Source: Ignavibacteria bacterium UBA6688
Lineage (GTDB): Bacteria > Bacteroidota > Ignavibacteria > UBA10030
Direction: 5' to 3'
Assembly: GCA_002454845.1 (NCBI GenBank)
Contig: DKJQ01000348.1
Location: 1-39,381, forward strand
Length of the DNA stretch: 39,381 bases
The position numbers were made by a program, and so were the translations under genes. The notes beneath the pieces were generated by a model, which saw nothing but the letters and a program-made list of their open reading frames with translations, did no database searches and was not told the DNA's origin. How positions within the stretch are numbered: the stretch's first letter is position 1; each line of letters starts with the position of its first letter. Shown one piece after another: positions 17,292 to 26,401 of this stretch.

Positions 17292-18029
17292 ATGCGCGTC
17301 TGCGTAACACGATGGATGGTGTGTCTGTCCCTTCTCGGCCTCGGCCCCCTTCCGCTCGCCGCCCAATGCGGTGACAACCCCGGACCGGATGGATTGACAT
17401 GGAGTTTTGACGAAGGTGAAAATGACGGGTTTTCCCTGTTCAAAGCACTCGGCGAGCTCTTTACGCCGGAAATGATTAAGGATACTCGCCGGATTCGGGC
17501 TTATGTGCGCGATGAGCGGTTTGGTGCTCTGCTTCGGCTTTGCGGAGATATGCGGGCCGTGGACGCCATTTACATGAAAGCCCTGAAGATCACACGGTAC
17601 AATATCTCCCGCGCTCTGTTCCTGTCCATGATGGCGACGTTGGAACATCGCAATGTCGATGTGAAGTTGCCGGTGCTCGGAGCAGTCGGATTGCCATTGA
17701 CTTTTGAAGAGGACAGCCTGTTTCTCCTCCGCCGGAACAGCCTTCCCTCGCGGCTCTATCGCGACACGCCGGAGGGAGAACACGGTGACAAGGATAAACT
17801 GCAGCATTTCTTTGCCTCGGCATACATCGCCTATGCCTCCGAGTCCCGCGACGTCGCCCGTGCCTCCGGGAATTTTGTCGAGTGGGGGGAAGCGCAATTC
17901 ATCGTCGGCGGCGTGGATGACCCCCGCGATAAGCGGGCCAACAGACAGGGGGAACGGTTCGGACATGATTTGATCACGGTCAGCAACATGCTGCCGTCGG
18001 ACTATTTCAACTTACGGGTGGACGACTGA
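17292..18029 (+). CDS. secreted protein of unknown function
   Basis: 245 residues beginning with a signal peptide (about 1-24, ending LPLAA) and then a Cys-rich start to the mature chain. I do not recognise the family with certainty. The C-terminal third has a pattern of charged residues: DKLQHFFAS (168-176), EWGE (197-200) and DPRDKRANRQGERFG (210-224). The order DKxxHF, then an E/D motif, then D...G, recalls YfiM/DUF2279-like envelope proteins, but this is a weak resemblance by eye. Three bases separate it from the sigma-54 activator that follows, so the two are probably cotranscribed. Confidence 0.75.
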   Translation: MRVCVTRWMVCLSLLGLGPLPLAAQCGDNPGPDGLTWSFDEGENDGFSLFKALGELFTPEMIKDTRRIRAYVRDERFGALLRLCGDMRAVDAIYMKALKITRYNISRALFLSMMATLEHRNVDVKLPVLGAVGLPLTFEEDSLFLLRRNSLPSRLYRDTPEGEHGDKDKLQHFFASAYIAYASESRDVARASGNFVEWGEAQFIVGGVDDPRDKRANRQGERFGHDLITVSNMLPSDYFNLRVDD

Positions 18030-18032
18030 CGT

Positions 18033-19409
18033 ATGAAACGAATCCTTGTGGTGGATGACGAGAAGGGCGTTCGCGACTCCCTCAAGATGATCCTCGAATA
18101 CGAGAAGTACGAAGTATCGTTTGCCGAGAACGGTGAACATGCCCTGAAGCAGCTCGCCGCGACTCCGCCCGATCTCATGCTGTTGGATGTCAAAATGGCC
18201 GGCATGGATGGTCTCGAGGTTTTACAGAGCGTCCGGGAGAAAAATGTTGATCTTCCGGTGGTCATGATCTCCGGCCACGGCACCGTGGAAACCGCCGTGG
18301 AGGCCACGAAGCTCGGCGCGTTCGACTTTCTCCCAAAGCCGCTCGATCGGGACAAGCTTCTCGTCACGGTCCGAAACGCCCTTCATCAGGCAAACCTCTC
18401 GGAAGAGTACCGCAAGCTGCGGGAGTCAGTCGAAGGGAGGTGGCGGATTCTTGGCGAGAGTCTGAAAATCAAGGAAATTCTCTCTCTCATCGACCGGGTC
18501 GCACCGACCGACGTGCGCGTGCTGATCACCGGGGAAAATGGAACGGGCAAGGAACTCGTGGCGCGCGCCCTACATCGGAAAAGTAAGCGGACATCCAAAC
18601 CTCTCGTGGAAGTCAATTGTGCCGCCATCCCGGCGGAGTTGATCGAGTCGGAACTCTTTGGACATGAGAAGGGATCGTTTACCGGCGCCACAGCACAACG
18701 CGTCGGCAAGTTCGAGCAGGCCGATGGCGGGACGTTGTTTCTTGATGAGATCGGGGATATGAGCCTTCAGGCGCAGGCGAAGGTGCTGAGGGTGTTGGAG
18801 GAAGGAAAGGTGGAACGAGTAGGGGGCAATAAGCTGATCCCTGTCGATGTCCGGGTGATCGCTGCCACCAATAAGGAGATCCAGGAACAAGTACAAGGGG
18901 GAAATTTCAGGGACGATCTGTATCATCGACTCAAGGTTATTCCCATTCACGTCCCACCGTTGCGGGAACGACGTGAGGATATTCCGTTGCTGGCAGAAGC
19001 ATTTCTGGAGGAGGTTTGCGCGCGGAACGGTTTGCCCCGCAAGTCGTTCCCGGAGGAGGCACTTGGGAAGCTTTCATCGCTTGCGTGGCCGGGTAATGTG
19101 CGGGAGTTGAAGAATACCGTAGAGCGGCTGGCGATCCTTTCCCCGGGGATGTCGATTGACCTTGCGCTTCTCGACGCCGGGGTGGTTCAGGGGAGGGGGG
19201 AATTCGATTCGATCCTGAATGCGGGGGGGACGTTCCAGGAGTTTAAGGAGCGGGCGGAGGCGGCCTTTATCAAGAAGCAGCTCGAGTTGAACAAATGGAA
19301 TATTTCCAAGACAGCGGAATCACTCGACATACAGCGAAGCCACCTCTACACGAAAATGAAACGGTACGGGTTGATGAAGGAAGGGGAGGCGGAAACCTCT
19401 GAGACGTAA
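18033..19409 (+). CDS. NtrC-family sigma-54-dependent response regulator
   Basis: 458 residues: receiver (1-120; Asp52 phospho-acceptor, Ser80 in the switch position, Lys102), AAA+ domain with Walker A GENGTGKE (167-174) and an intact GSFTGA sigma-54 loop (214-219), and a C-terminal Fis helix-turn-helix ending SLDIQRSHLYTKMKRYGL. It should activate sigma-54 promoters on phosphorylation. No histidine kinase is adjacent. The upstream secreted protein is three bases away and may share its operon. It differs from the activator at 1177 in keeping the canonical Gly in the loop. Confidence 0.94.
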   Translation: MKRILVVDDEKGVRDSLKMILEYEKYEVSFAENGEHALKQLAATPPDLMLLDVKMAGMDGLEVLQSVREKNVDLPVVMISGHGTVETAVEATKLGAFDFLPKPLDRDKLLVTVRNALHQANLSEEYRKLRESVEGRWRILGESLKIKEILSLIDRVAPTDVRVLITGENGTGKELVARALHRKSKRTSKPLVEVNCAAIPAELIESELFGHEKGSFTGATAQRVGKFEQADGGTLFLDEIGDMSLQAQAKVLRVLEEGKVERVGGNKLIPVDVRVIAATNKEIQEQVQGGNFRDDLYHRLKVIPIHVPPLRERREDIPLLAEAFLEEVCARNGLPRKSFPEEALGKLSSLAWPGNVRELKNTVERLAILSPGMSIDLALLDAGVVQGRGEFDSILNAGGTFQEFKERAEAAFIKKQLELNKWNISKTAESLDIQRSHLYTKMKRYGLMKEGEAETSET

Positions 19410-19492
19410 CCACGGATGGTACACCGATGGGGGCTGTTGGCAAGAGAGCTTCCTTGAGACCTCCGGGTCCGTACGCGATATTGCTTATCCTC

Positions 19493-20242
19493 CTAAGATT
19501 GCTTACCCGGCTTCCTTCTCTTCCTTGCCGCTTCGAACAGAACCAATCCCCCCGCGACCGACGCATTGAGCGACCCGATCTTTCCGTACATCGGAATCGT
19601 GACAAGAAAATCACATTTCTCTTTGACCAGTCGACGCATTCCCTTTCCTTCACTTCCCACGACGATCGCGATCGGACCGTTGAAGTCCACATCATCGTAG
19701 TGGCGATCTCCTCCTATCTCCGTGCCGATAATCCAGCACCCCTGTTCCTTGAGCGATTCCAGGGCCTGGGCGATGTTGGTGACGCGGGCGACCGGGAGGT
19801 GCAGTGCGGCCCCCGCTGAAGTTTTGACCACCGTTTGATTGACTGTGGTCGAGTGATGTTTGGGGATGACCACTCCGTGGACACCGGCACACTCCGCGGT
19901 GCGTATCAGCGCGCCGAGGTTATGCGGATCCTCGATTTCATCCAGCACAAGGACAAATGGTGGCTCACCCTGTTCCCGTGCCATGGCCAGTATTTCCTCC
20001 ACCTCGACGTACTCTTTCACACCAACCTGGGCTGCAACCCCCTGGGTGGCTTCGTCGTCGCACATTGCCTTGAACCGATGCTTGTCCACCTCTCCCACGG
20101 GGATGCCGCGTTGTTTCGCCAGGCGCCGGATCTGCTGTATGGCGCCTCCATGTGAGCCGAAGACGATGAAAATCTTCTCCAGAGCGCTCCCCGATTGAAG
20201 CGCCTCGAGTACCGGTTGTCGCCCTGTCAGCATGGTTGTCAT
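19493..20242 (-). CDS. rlmB: 23S rRNA 2'-O-ribose methyltransferase (SpoU/TrmH family)
   Basis: 249 residues: an N-terminal substrate-binding domain (about 1-75; GRQPVLEALQSG) and a SpoU knotted methyltransferase domain with VLDEIEDPHNLGALIRTAE, VGSEGKGMRRL and IPMYGKIGSLNASVAGGLVLFE, the three family motifs. RlmB methylates G2251 of 23S rRNA; related TrmH members act on tRNA, so the target is inferred from the two-domain length. Its ATG overlaps the upstream stop by four bases (ATGA at 20242-20239), and it has no ribosome site of its own. It ends the minus-strand block. Confidence 0.92.
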   Translation of the reverse strand: MTTMLTGRQPVLEALQSGSALEKIFIVFGSHGGAIQQIRRLAKQRGIPVGEVDKHRFKAMCDDEATQGVAAQVGVKEYVEVEEILAMAREQGEPPFVLVLDEIEDPHNLGALIRTAECAGVHGVVIPKHHSTTVNQTVVKTSAGAALHLPVARVTNIAQALESLKEQGCWIIGTEIGGDRHYDDVDFNGPIAIVVGSEGKGMRRLVKEKCDFLVTIPMYGKIGSLNASVAGGLVLFEAARKRRKPGKQS

Positions 20243-20733
20243 AAGGAGGGAGAGGGGGAACCCGGAGCCGTGGAAGTTGGACCGGATAAAGCGTAGGCCG
20301 CGCGCAGCCGTTCCAGCCGGCGCTGGTCACGTTTTTCGAGGTAGAGACCGAGAAGGAAAACACCGATACCGGAGAGAAAGAAATATAAGTCCATCCACAT
20401 ATTACCCAACAAGCCGTACATGAAGCCGAAGGCCGTCGTTACCATCCCGAGGGCTTCGAGAAATTTCCCGGCATAGAAAGCGAGTGACGGTTTGGGGGCT
20501 TTGGCCATGGCGCCGGCCAGTTGGGCCTCGGAGGTCACACTTCGAAACACGCGTGTTCCGTCCACGACCACAACGGGGACGGCAAGAAAGTACTCATCGT
20601 ACTTTGGGTGATCCGGATGGAGCTCGATCTCGCGAAGCTCGAACGGAGCAAGTCGCTGCTTCTCCTTCAGCAACGTCCTGACCTCCTTACACAGTCCACA
20701 TCCCTCCGTGACGTATAATTCAATCACCTGCAT
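20239..20733 (-). CDS. membrane-anchored glutaredoxin-like protein
   Basis: 164 residues. Residues 1-80 form a glutaredoxin/thioredoxin-like fold with a CGLC redox motif (Cys12, Cys15) and cis-Pro53 in AVPVVVVDG. Two hydrophobic helices follow (about 91-110 and 112-132), then a charged tail. The redox domain precedes the helices and has no signal peptide, so it probably faces the cytoplasm; that is inference. The start ATG overlaps the lgt stop by one base (TGATG), and the stop overlaps rlmB, so the three are coupled. The partner protein is unknown. Confidence 0.8.
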   Translation of the reverse strand: MQVIELYVTEGCGLCKEVRTLLKEKQRLAPFELREIELHPDHPKYDEYFLAVPVVVVDGTRVFRSVTSEAQLAGAMAKAPKPSLAFYAGKFLEALGMVTTAFGFMYGLLGNMWMDLYFFLSGIGVFLLGLYLEKRDQRRLERLRAAYALSGPTSTAPGSPSPSL

Positions 20734-21554
20734 CAGGCATGCTCCGTCCGTCGTTTTCCGGAAAGGACCATCCAGCCGGCGAGTCCGACGATCATCAGGC
20801 CTACGGCGATAACCTGTGCCTCGGATAGTCCCAAGGCAATGCGGGGGTTCAACCGCAGGAATTCAATGGAAAACCGCTCCAATCCGGCAAGCATGAGGTA
20901 AAGTGTAAACATCCTTCCGTTTCCATGGATGCTCTTTCGATAGCGCCAGAGTATCGAGAAAATGATTGCGCAGAATATCAACTCGTACACGGGAGTGGGG
21001 TGGCAAAGGATGTTATCCGGGACGACTCCGCCGGGATACCTTCCGGTGATTTCCGGGAAGCCTCTGAAGGCGACGGACGGGGGATAGGTGCCATTGGAAT
21101 AATCGGTTCCCCATGGCAGGTCGGTCGGAAATCCATAGTCACCATCCCCCGCAAAATGGCATCCGAGGCGTGCAATGCCGTACCCCAGGATCAGGCCGGG
21201 TGACACGGCGTCTGCAATGGAAAAGAACCGGACCTTCTTGCTCCTGGCGTACAGAAAAATCATCAGGGTGGCGAGAAGGAATCCCCCGTAAAAGGTCAGA
21301 CCCGTGGGGGAAAAGGCCATTCCCATCGGGTCGGCAATGAATTGCCCCCAATGCTCTATGAGGAACAGGAGTTTCGATCCAGCAATTCCTGCCACCACAG
21401 CGATCATGGTGACGGTGTTCCCGATGTTGGGATCGATGTTCTTTCTCTTCAGCTCCGCGCCCAGGAGATAGCTTGCAACGATGAACCCAACCGCGAGCAT
21501 GAGTCCATAGCTGTAGATGGTGAAAGGGCCTATTTCAAGTAGTCGTGGACACAT
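20733..21554 (-). CDS. lgt: prolipoprotein diacylglyceryl transferase
   Basis: 273 residues from the ATG at 21554, seven bases after the stop of the upstream small gene; an upstream GTG at 21593 would overlap that gene by 32 bases and adds no family sequence. Lgt moves diacylglycerol from phosphatidylglycerol to the lipobox cysteine of prolipoproteins. Family blocks are FTIYSYGLMLAVGF at the N-terminus, GLTFYGGFL, ARLGCHFAGDGDYG with the conserved Arg and Gly-rich loop, and HPTPVYE. Several membrane helices are visible. The NlpC lipoprotein at 32401 would be a substrate. Confidence 0.95.
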   Translation of the reverse strand: MCPRLLEIGPFTIYSYGLMLAVGFIVASYLLGAELKRKNIDPNIGNTVTMIAVVAGIAGSKLLFLIEHWGQFIADPMGMAFSPTGLTFYGGFLLATLMIFLYARSKKVRFFSIADAVSPGLILGYGIARLGCHFAGDGDYGFPTDLPWGTDYSNGTYPPSVAFRGFPEITGRYPGGVVPDNILCHPTPVYELIFCAIIFSILWRYRKSIHGNGRMFTLYLMLAGLERFSIEFLRLNPRIALGLSEAQVIAVGLMIVGLAGWMVLSGKRRTEHA

Positions 21555-21561
21555 CGTCTTC

Positions 21562-21963
21562 TCAGGAAAGTGGTATGGGTTGTGGCGAAACACGAATAAA
21601 GGAAGTGCCGTTCATGCCGTCGATCGTGATCCCTTGCTCGGAGATGTTCAGTGTGAACTCGTTGAAGTCATCGTCGAGCTTCGTGACGTGGAGCCGGTAG
21701 ATCCCGTTGAGGTTGAGATACTCCCGCACTCCTCTGGCAGGCCCGACATCCGGCATCGTGAGGGGGGTGGTGCGAATTCCCCGGATCTTCAGGCTGATGG
21801 TGTTCCCCTCGACGTCGCTTTCGATGAGGATCTCGTAGCGAAAGCTGATAAATTCCTTGACCGTTTGAACGACAAACACGGTGCTGGTGGTTTGGGTGCG
21901 TTCCTCGAATCGCGGAAAGACATTGAGCGTATATTCCGGATCTGCCTGCTTTCTCCTGGGCAT
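21562..21963 (-). CDS. small protein of unknown function between hisS and lgt
   Basis: 133 residues from the ATG at 21963; a GTG two codons upstream (21969) overlaps the hisS stop and is the alternative. I do not recognise it. It is soluble-looking and rich in alternating beta-like segments (TSTVFVVQTVKEFISFRYEILIE, then NTISLKIRGI, GIYRLHVTKL, NEFTLNIS), with no signal peptide, membrane helix or cysteine. The frame is open through the whole space between two essential genes, with three bases to hisS and seven to lgt, so it is very probably translated as part of the operon. Confidence 0.75.
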   Translation of the reverse strand: MPRRKQADPEYTLNVFPRFEERTQTTSTVFVVQTVKEFISFRYEILIESDVEGNTISLKIRGIRTTPLTMPDVGPARGVREYLNLNGIYRLHVTKLDDDFNEFTLNISEQGITIDGMNGTSFIRVSPQPIPLS

Positions 21964-21965
21964 GC

Positions 21966-23216
21966 TCACACCAGTGCAGATTCAAGTTCGCCGAGGGGGA
22001 CAGTTCGTTCTTCCCCCCCCACCATGTGCTTCAAGCGGCCTGCTCCTGCCTGCAACTCCGTTTCTCCGATCACCATCACAAAACGGGCCTGTTGCCGGTT
22101 GGCTTCACGCATTTGTGCCTTGAGGCTGCGCTGAAGAAAATCGGTCTCGACTGCAAATCCTCTCTTGCGCAGTTCCTGTGTTTTCGAAAAAGCCCATCGC
22201 CGCGAGGGGTCATCGATGGCTGCAATGAACAGGTCGGGTCCCCGCATCGTTCCGGCTGGTGCCCCCGTTTTCTCCAGGACGATCATGAGCCGCTCGAGTC
22301 CGGCAGCAAACCCGACACCAGGGGTTGCCTTTCCTCCAAGTTCTTCCACCAGGAGGTCATATCTCCCGCCGCCTGCGAGGGCATCCTGCGAACCGAGCGC
22401 CGAGCTGGTGATTTCGAACGCTGTTTTTGTATAGTAATCGAGGCCGCGGACCAGCCTTCCGTTGATCTCAAACGGCGTTCCGGTCGCGTGGAGCAGCGAC
22501 TGCACCTCCTCAAAGTGTGTTCGACATTCGGTGCAAAGATGATCCTTGATCAGGGGGGCGGCTTGCGTCATCTCCTGATCGCCTTCATTCTTGGAGTCCA
22601 GCACTCTCATGGGATTTTGCTGTACCCGGGCCTGACTTTCCGGTGACAGTCGGTCGAACACTTTTGTCAGCGCGACGATAAGCTTATCCTTATACGCGGG
22701 CCGGCATTTTTCACACCCGACCGAATTGATATTCAGTGCGAGGGGTTTCACCCCGAGCTCGCCGTAGACGTGCAGGGGAAGGAGCATCATCTCGACGTCG
22801 AGTTGGGGGGATTGGCTTCCCAGGGCTTCTGCGCCGAATTGATGAAATTGTCTCAAGCGACCCGCTTGTGGCCGTTCCTGGCGGAACATAGGGCCGCAAT
22901 AGGAGAGCTTGATGAGGGGGGCCTGCTCACCAAGATTGTGTTGAATATACGCGCGCAAGACAGAGGCCGTTCCCTCCGGTTTCAGCGTGAGACTTTCCCC
23001 GCTCCGGTCCGGGAAGGTATACATCTCCTTGGTAACGATATCGGTCAGCTCACCGATGCTCCGGGCAAAGAGGGCCGTCTGTTCAAAGACAGGGGTGCGG
23101 ATCTCGCGGTAGCCGGCCCGATGCATGACGCTGCGAACCACCGCTTCCACATGCTGCCAGAGGCCGCTTTCTTCCGGCAGGATGTCTTTCGTACCTTTGA
23201 TCGATCTAAACTTCAC
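21966..23216 (-). CDS. hisS: histidyl-tRNA synthetase
   Basis: 416 residues, a class II synthetase. Motif 2 is RQERPQAGRLRQFHQFGAE, and the histidine-specific GLDYYTKTAFEI and GGGRYDLLVEELGG are present, followed by the anticodon-binding C-terminal domain. I prefer the GTG at 23216, seven bases after GAGG (23227-23224), over a TTG at 23222 that the same site would crowd. The protein then begins MKFRSIKGTKDILPEE, as most HisRS do. It is 117 bases downstream of the EIIA-like gene, so it may have its own promoter. Confidence 0.95.
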   Translation of the reverse strand: MKFRSIKGTKDILPEESGLWQHVEAVVRSVMHRAGYREIRTPVFEQTALFARSIGELTDIVTKEMYTFPDRSGESLTLKPEGTASVLRAYIQHNLGEQAPLIKLSYCGPMFRQERPQAGRLRQFHQFGAEALGSQSPQLDVEMMLLPLHVYGELGVKPLALNINSVGCEKCRPAYKDKLIVALTKVFDRLSPESQARVQQNPMRVLDSKNEGDQEMTQAAPLIKDHLCTECRTHFEEVQSLLHATGTPFEINGRLVRGLDYYTKTAFEITSSALGSQDALAGGGRYDLLVEELGGKATPGVGFAAGLERLMIVLEKTGAPAGTMRGPDLFIAAIDDPSRRWAFSKTQELRKRGFAVETDFLQRSLKAQMREANRQQARFVMVIGETELQAGAGRLKHMVGGEERTVPLGELESALV

Positions 23217-23333
23217 AACCAAGCCTCAGAACGTAGTGACTGCAAGGGTGTACAAATGTCGGACATGATACAAAAGAATGTGTGGAAAATCGAGCCCGAC
23301 CGAAGGGCCCATGCTTGGGGGAGGCGATCGCGG

Positions 23334-23804
23334 TTACGCTTCGAAGTGAGTCTCTTCTTCCTGTCGGAAGATCTCGAGAACTTCAGCAGGGGATTGTGCG
23401 TCCAGGAGCCGCTTGCGGAATTCCTCCCGGTTCATCAGTCGTGAGATGCGGCTCAGCAGCTTGATATGTGGGCCGACCATGTTGTCTCTTCCGACAAGCA
23501 GGAAAACAATACGAACCGGTTGGTCGTCGAGGGCCTGATAGTCGATCGGTTCCGCCGTAATGGCGAACGCGGCAACGATGTCGCTGACGGCGTCCGTTTT
23601 TCCATGGGGGATGGCAAAGCCCGACCCGACGCCTGTGGACATGATCTTCTCCCGTTCGAAGATGGCCTCCCGCATCTTCTCCTTGTCCAGAACCCGTTCC
23701 TGGGTTGCAGCAAGGTCGATCATGGCGTTGATGATCTCCATCTTGGAGGTGCCCGGAAGTTGGGTGCGGACAACCTGTTCATGTAGAATTTCAGCAATCT
23801 TCAT
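23334..23804 (-). CDS. PTS EIIA domain protein, fructose/PtsN type
   Basis: 156 residues forming one EIIA domain of the fructose-mannitol/nitrogen class. The phospho-accepting His67 is in GSGFAIPHGK, and the fold-specific VRIVFLLVGRDNMVGPHIKLLSRISRLM follows. Without EIIB or EIIC partners nearby it may be regulatory, like PtsN, rather than a sugar importer. GGAG lies five bases before the ATG. It is 39 bases downstream of the guanylyltransferase fusion. No HPr or enzyme I gene is in the window. Confidence 0.85.
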   Translation of the reverse strand: MKIAEILHEQVVRTQLPGTSKMEIINAMIDLAATQERVLDKEKMREAIFEREKIMSTGVGSGFAIPHGKTDAVSDIVAAFAITAEPIDYQALDDQPVRIVFLLVGRDNMVGPHIKLLSRISRLMNREEFRKRLLDAQSPAEVLEIFRQEEETHFEA

Positions 23805-23843
23805 ACGCGCTCCACGCTCAGGGTAGACTCATGCCAGCTTGCG

Positions 23844-26354
23844 TTATTCGTTCTTGATCCACTGCTGCAGCTTCTCCGCATACTCGCCCGCCAGACTTTC
23901 TGCAAAGCCCGGGTCCTCGGATTCGGCGTTGATATGAAACAACGGACGCGTCCGGTCCGGGCTTAGGAGCACCGACGTGCGGTCGTCTTGTTGTCGAGGG
24001 AACAGCTTCACCCCGTCAATCAACTCCCGCCGGATCCGTTCCGAGTCCTTCATGAGATGCCGCATGACCCGCCCCTTGACGCTCCATGAACAAGGAACGG
24101 CTTTTTTGACCAAATGCAAGTGGGGCGTTTCCCGGTCCAGTTCCCCCAGGCGTTTCTTTGTCTGCGCGAGGCATTCAAGGAGCTTCGCGACAGAATACAT
24201 CCCGTCCGAGGCAAACAGGAAATCGTTGTAAATGAAGCCCCCCTTGGTTCCGCCGACAAACCGGTTTTGCTTGTCTGCAGCGGCTTCCATCAGGGCGAGA
24301 TGATTATCGCGGGTCTTCAGGACCGTCAGGTTATATTCTTCCGCCAGCAAATCGATTTCCCCGGAAGCCGAAATCGGGACGGCAATACGTTTGATATCGG
24401 GATAGGCCAGGACCACGAGCTTCGTCATCAGCGTGAGGAGGCGGTCATTGTTGATGTGCCTGCCATGCTCATCCACGACGAGAATCTTTTCGGCACCGGG
24501 GTCCAGCATGCATCCCAGGTCGTACTTGAGAGAGGTCACGACATGGGACAATTCCCTCAGGGACTGATCGATCTCTTCGCGGCTCCGCGTCAGTTTCTTG
24601 TTGTCGAGGTACGCGTGCAGGGAAACGACCTGGACGTTCAGGTTGCCCAGGATGTTTGGGAAGATCGTGGAGGCAATACCGTTGGAATAATCAATGACGA
24701 GCTTGAGCCCGGCCGACTTGATGGTGTTGATGTTGATGGTCTTCAGGAACCGCTCGATGTACGCTTCCGTCGCTCGTTCGGGAAAGCGTACCGTCCCCAC
24801 GGCGTCGTACGTGGAACGTGTAAAATCCTCCCCAAAGAAGAGCCGTTCAACAGATTTGGATTTATTGGTCGGGAGATCTTTGCCGTCGGCATCGAAGAAA
24901 ATGATGTCCGTGAACTGCTTGTTGTACGGTGATTTACGGACGTGGACTCCCCCCCGCTCCTTGCCGGCCCGAAGTTCATGCCGGACAATGGGGATGGAGG
25001 TTGCCCGAAGGTCGTCGCAGTCTACGCCGGCAGACATCAGACCGCACATGAAAGACCTGTTGATCATGCGGGAGACATTGTCGGAATCGCGGCTGGTCAC
25101 GACCGTCGAACCTGCTCCGACGAACGCGCCGAATGCCGCTCCTAACTTTGCCGCAAATTCGGGGTTCATTTCGATATTGGAAATACCGCTCACGCGCGCT
25201 TCCGCAAATAATTCCCTCAGCCATCGATCTTCCCACACGAGGCTGCGGGTGACGATCGCGCCCTCCTCGACGACTTTTTCCGGCCAAAGCTTGATGTTGG
25301 CCATGAGCCGGCTGCGCTTGCCAATGATGCATTGATCGCCAATGAAGACATTTTCGGAGATGATCGCATCGTCACCGAGAATACATTTTGTTCCAATGAC
25401 ATCGGTTGAAACTTCCGTGTTGGCACCAACCTGTGTTCCGTTCCAGACAACGCTGTTCCGCACGATGCTCCCGGGAAGGAGCTCACAATCGTCCCCGATA
25501 ACCGAATTGGAGATGACAACATCAGGGTGGATGCGGGCATTTTTTCCTATCAACACGGTCCCGGTCAGGTTTGCCGGGTCGGTTTCTACCCTGGTATTCG
25601 GGCCGACATATGCGCTCCCGCGGCGTTCGCCCGGCATGGTTGTTCGCACGGAGCCGTGAAGGGCATCGGAGTGTGCGTCCTGGTATTCGTTTAGGTTCCC
25701 AATGTCGCGCCAGTATCCTTCAGCGACGTACCCGTACAATCCCATATCACGATCGAGCATCAGGGGGAAGAGGCCCTTGCTGAAATCGAACTCCTCTTTT
25801 GGAGGGATCAGCTCCAGAATTTCCGGCTCAAGGATATAGATTCCGGTGTTGATCGTATCGCTGAAGACCTCTCCCCAGGACGGCTTTTCCAAAAACCGTG
25901 TGATCTTTCCATCGTCGCGGGTGAGAACGACGCCGTACTGGAGGGGGTTGGAGGAGCGCGTCAGGACGATCGTCGCCTTGGCTTTTTTCTCCTGATGATA
26001 CCGCATCGCGGCGGAGATGTCGAAGTCGGTAAAAACATCGCCGCTGATGATGAGGAATCGTTGATCCAGGAAATCTTTTGCATTGCGTACGCTCCCCGCA
26101 GTCCCGTAATCCGCTTCGGCTTTCCGGTACTGCATTTGGACACCGAAAGCGCTCCCGTCGCCGAAATGATTCGAGATGACCTCGGGCTGGTAATAGAGCG
26201 TTGCAACGATATCGGTGATGGCATGTGTTTTCAGCAGTTCAACAATATGCTCCATCATGGGCCTGTTGAGCATCGGCACCATCGGCTTGGGAATGTTGCA
26301 GGTCAGAGGGCGCAGGCGGGTTCCGAATCCTCCCGCCATGATAACTGCTTTCAT
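23844..26354 (-). CDS. mannose-1-phosphate guanylyltransferase fused to phosphomannomutase-like domain
   Basis: 836 residues in three parts. Residues 1-235 are a sugar-phosphate nucleotidyltransferase (AGGFGTRLRPLT at 7-18, KPMVPMLNRP, ISGDVFTDFD, EKPSWGEVFSDTINTGIY). About 250-375 is a left-handed beta-helix of hexapeptide repeats (GPNTRVE, IGKNARIHPD, IGDDCELLPG). About 380-836 is a phosphohexomutase fold with altered active-site motifs: TSRDSD near 418 instead of TASHNP, DPGAE near 617 instead of DGDGD, and GGTKGG near 699 instead of GEXSGH. The first part should make a nucleotide sugar (probably GDP-mannose) for surface polysaccharide. Mutase activity is doubtful. No ribosome site is visible. 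Confidence 0.88.
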   Translation of the reverse strand: MKAVIMAGGFGTRLRPLTCNIPKPMVPMLNRPMMEHIVELLKTHAITDIVATLYYQPEVISNHFGDGSAFGVQMQYRKAEADYGTAGSVRNAKDFLDQRFLIISGDVFTDFDISAAMRYHQEKKAKATIVLTRSSNPLQYGVVLTRDDGKITRFLEKPSWGEVFSDTINTGIYILEPEILELIPPKEEFDFSKGLFPLMLDRDMGLYGYVAEGYWRDIGNLNEYQDAHSDALHGSVRTTMPGERRGSAYVGPNTRVETDPANLTGTVLIGKNARIHPDVVISNSVIGDDCELLPGSIVRNSVVWNGTQVGANTEVSTDVIGTKCILGDDAIISENVFIGDQCIIGKRSRLMANIKLWPEKVVEEGAIVTRSLVWEDRWLRELFAEARVSGISNIEMNPEFAAKLGAAFGAFVGAGSTVVTSRDSDNVSRMINRSFMCGLMSAGVDCDDLRATSIPIVRHELRAGKERGGVHVRKSPYNKQFTDIIFFDADGKDLPTNKSKSVERLFFGEDFTRSTYDAVGTVRFPERATEAYIERFLKTININTIKSAGLKLVIDYSNGIASTIFPNILGNLNVQVVSLHAYLDNKKLTRSREEIDQSLRELSHVVTSLKYDLGCMLDPGAEKILVVDEHGRHINNDRLLTLMTKLVVLAYPDIKRIAVPISASGEIDLLAEEYNLTVLKTRDNHLALMEAAADKQNRFVGGTKGGFIYNDFLFASDGMYSVAKLLECLAQTKKRLGELDRETPHLHLVKKAVPCSWSVKGRVMRHLMKDSERIRRELIDGVKLFPRQQDDRTSVLLSPDRTRPLFHINAESEDPGFAESLAGEYAEKLQQWIKNE

Positions 26355-26401
26355 CGGTGAGAAACGTTGAGGGTGAATGCAAACAGGAGTAGTTGCTTAA
26401 A

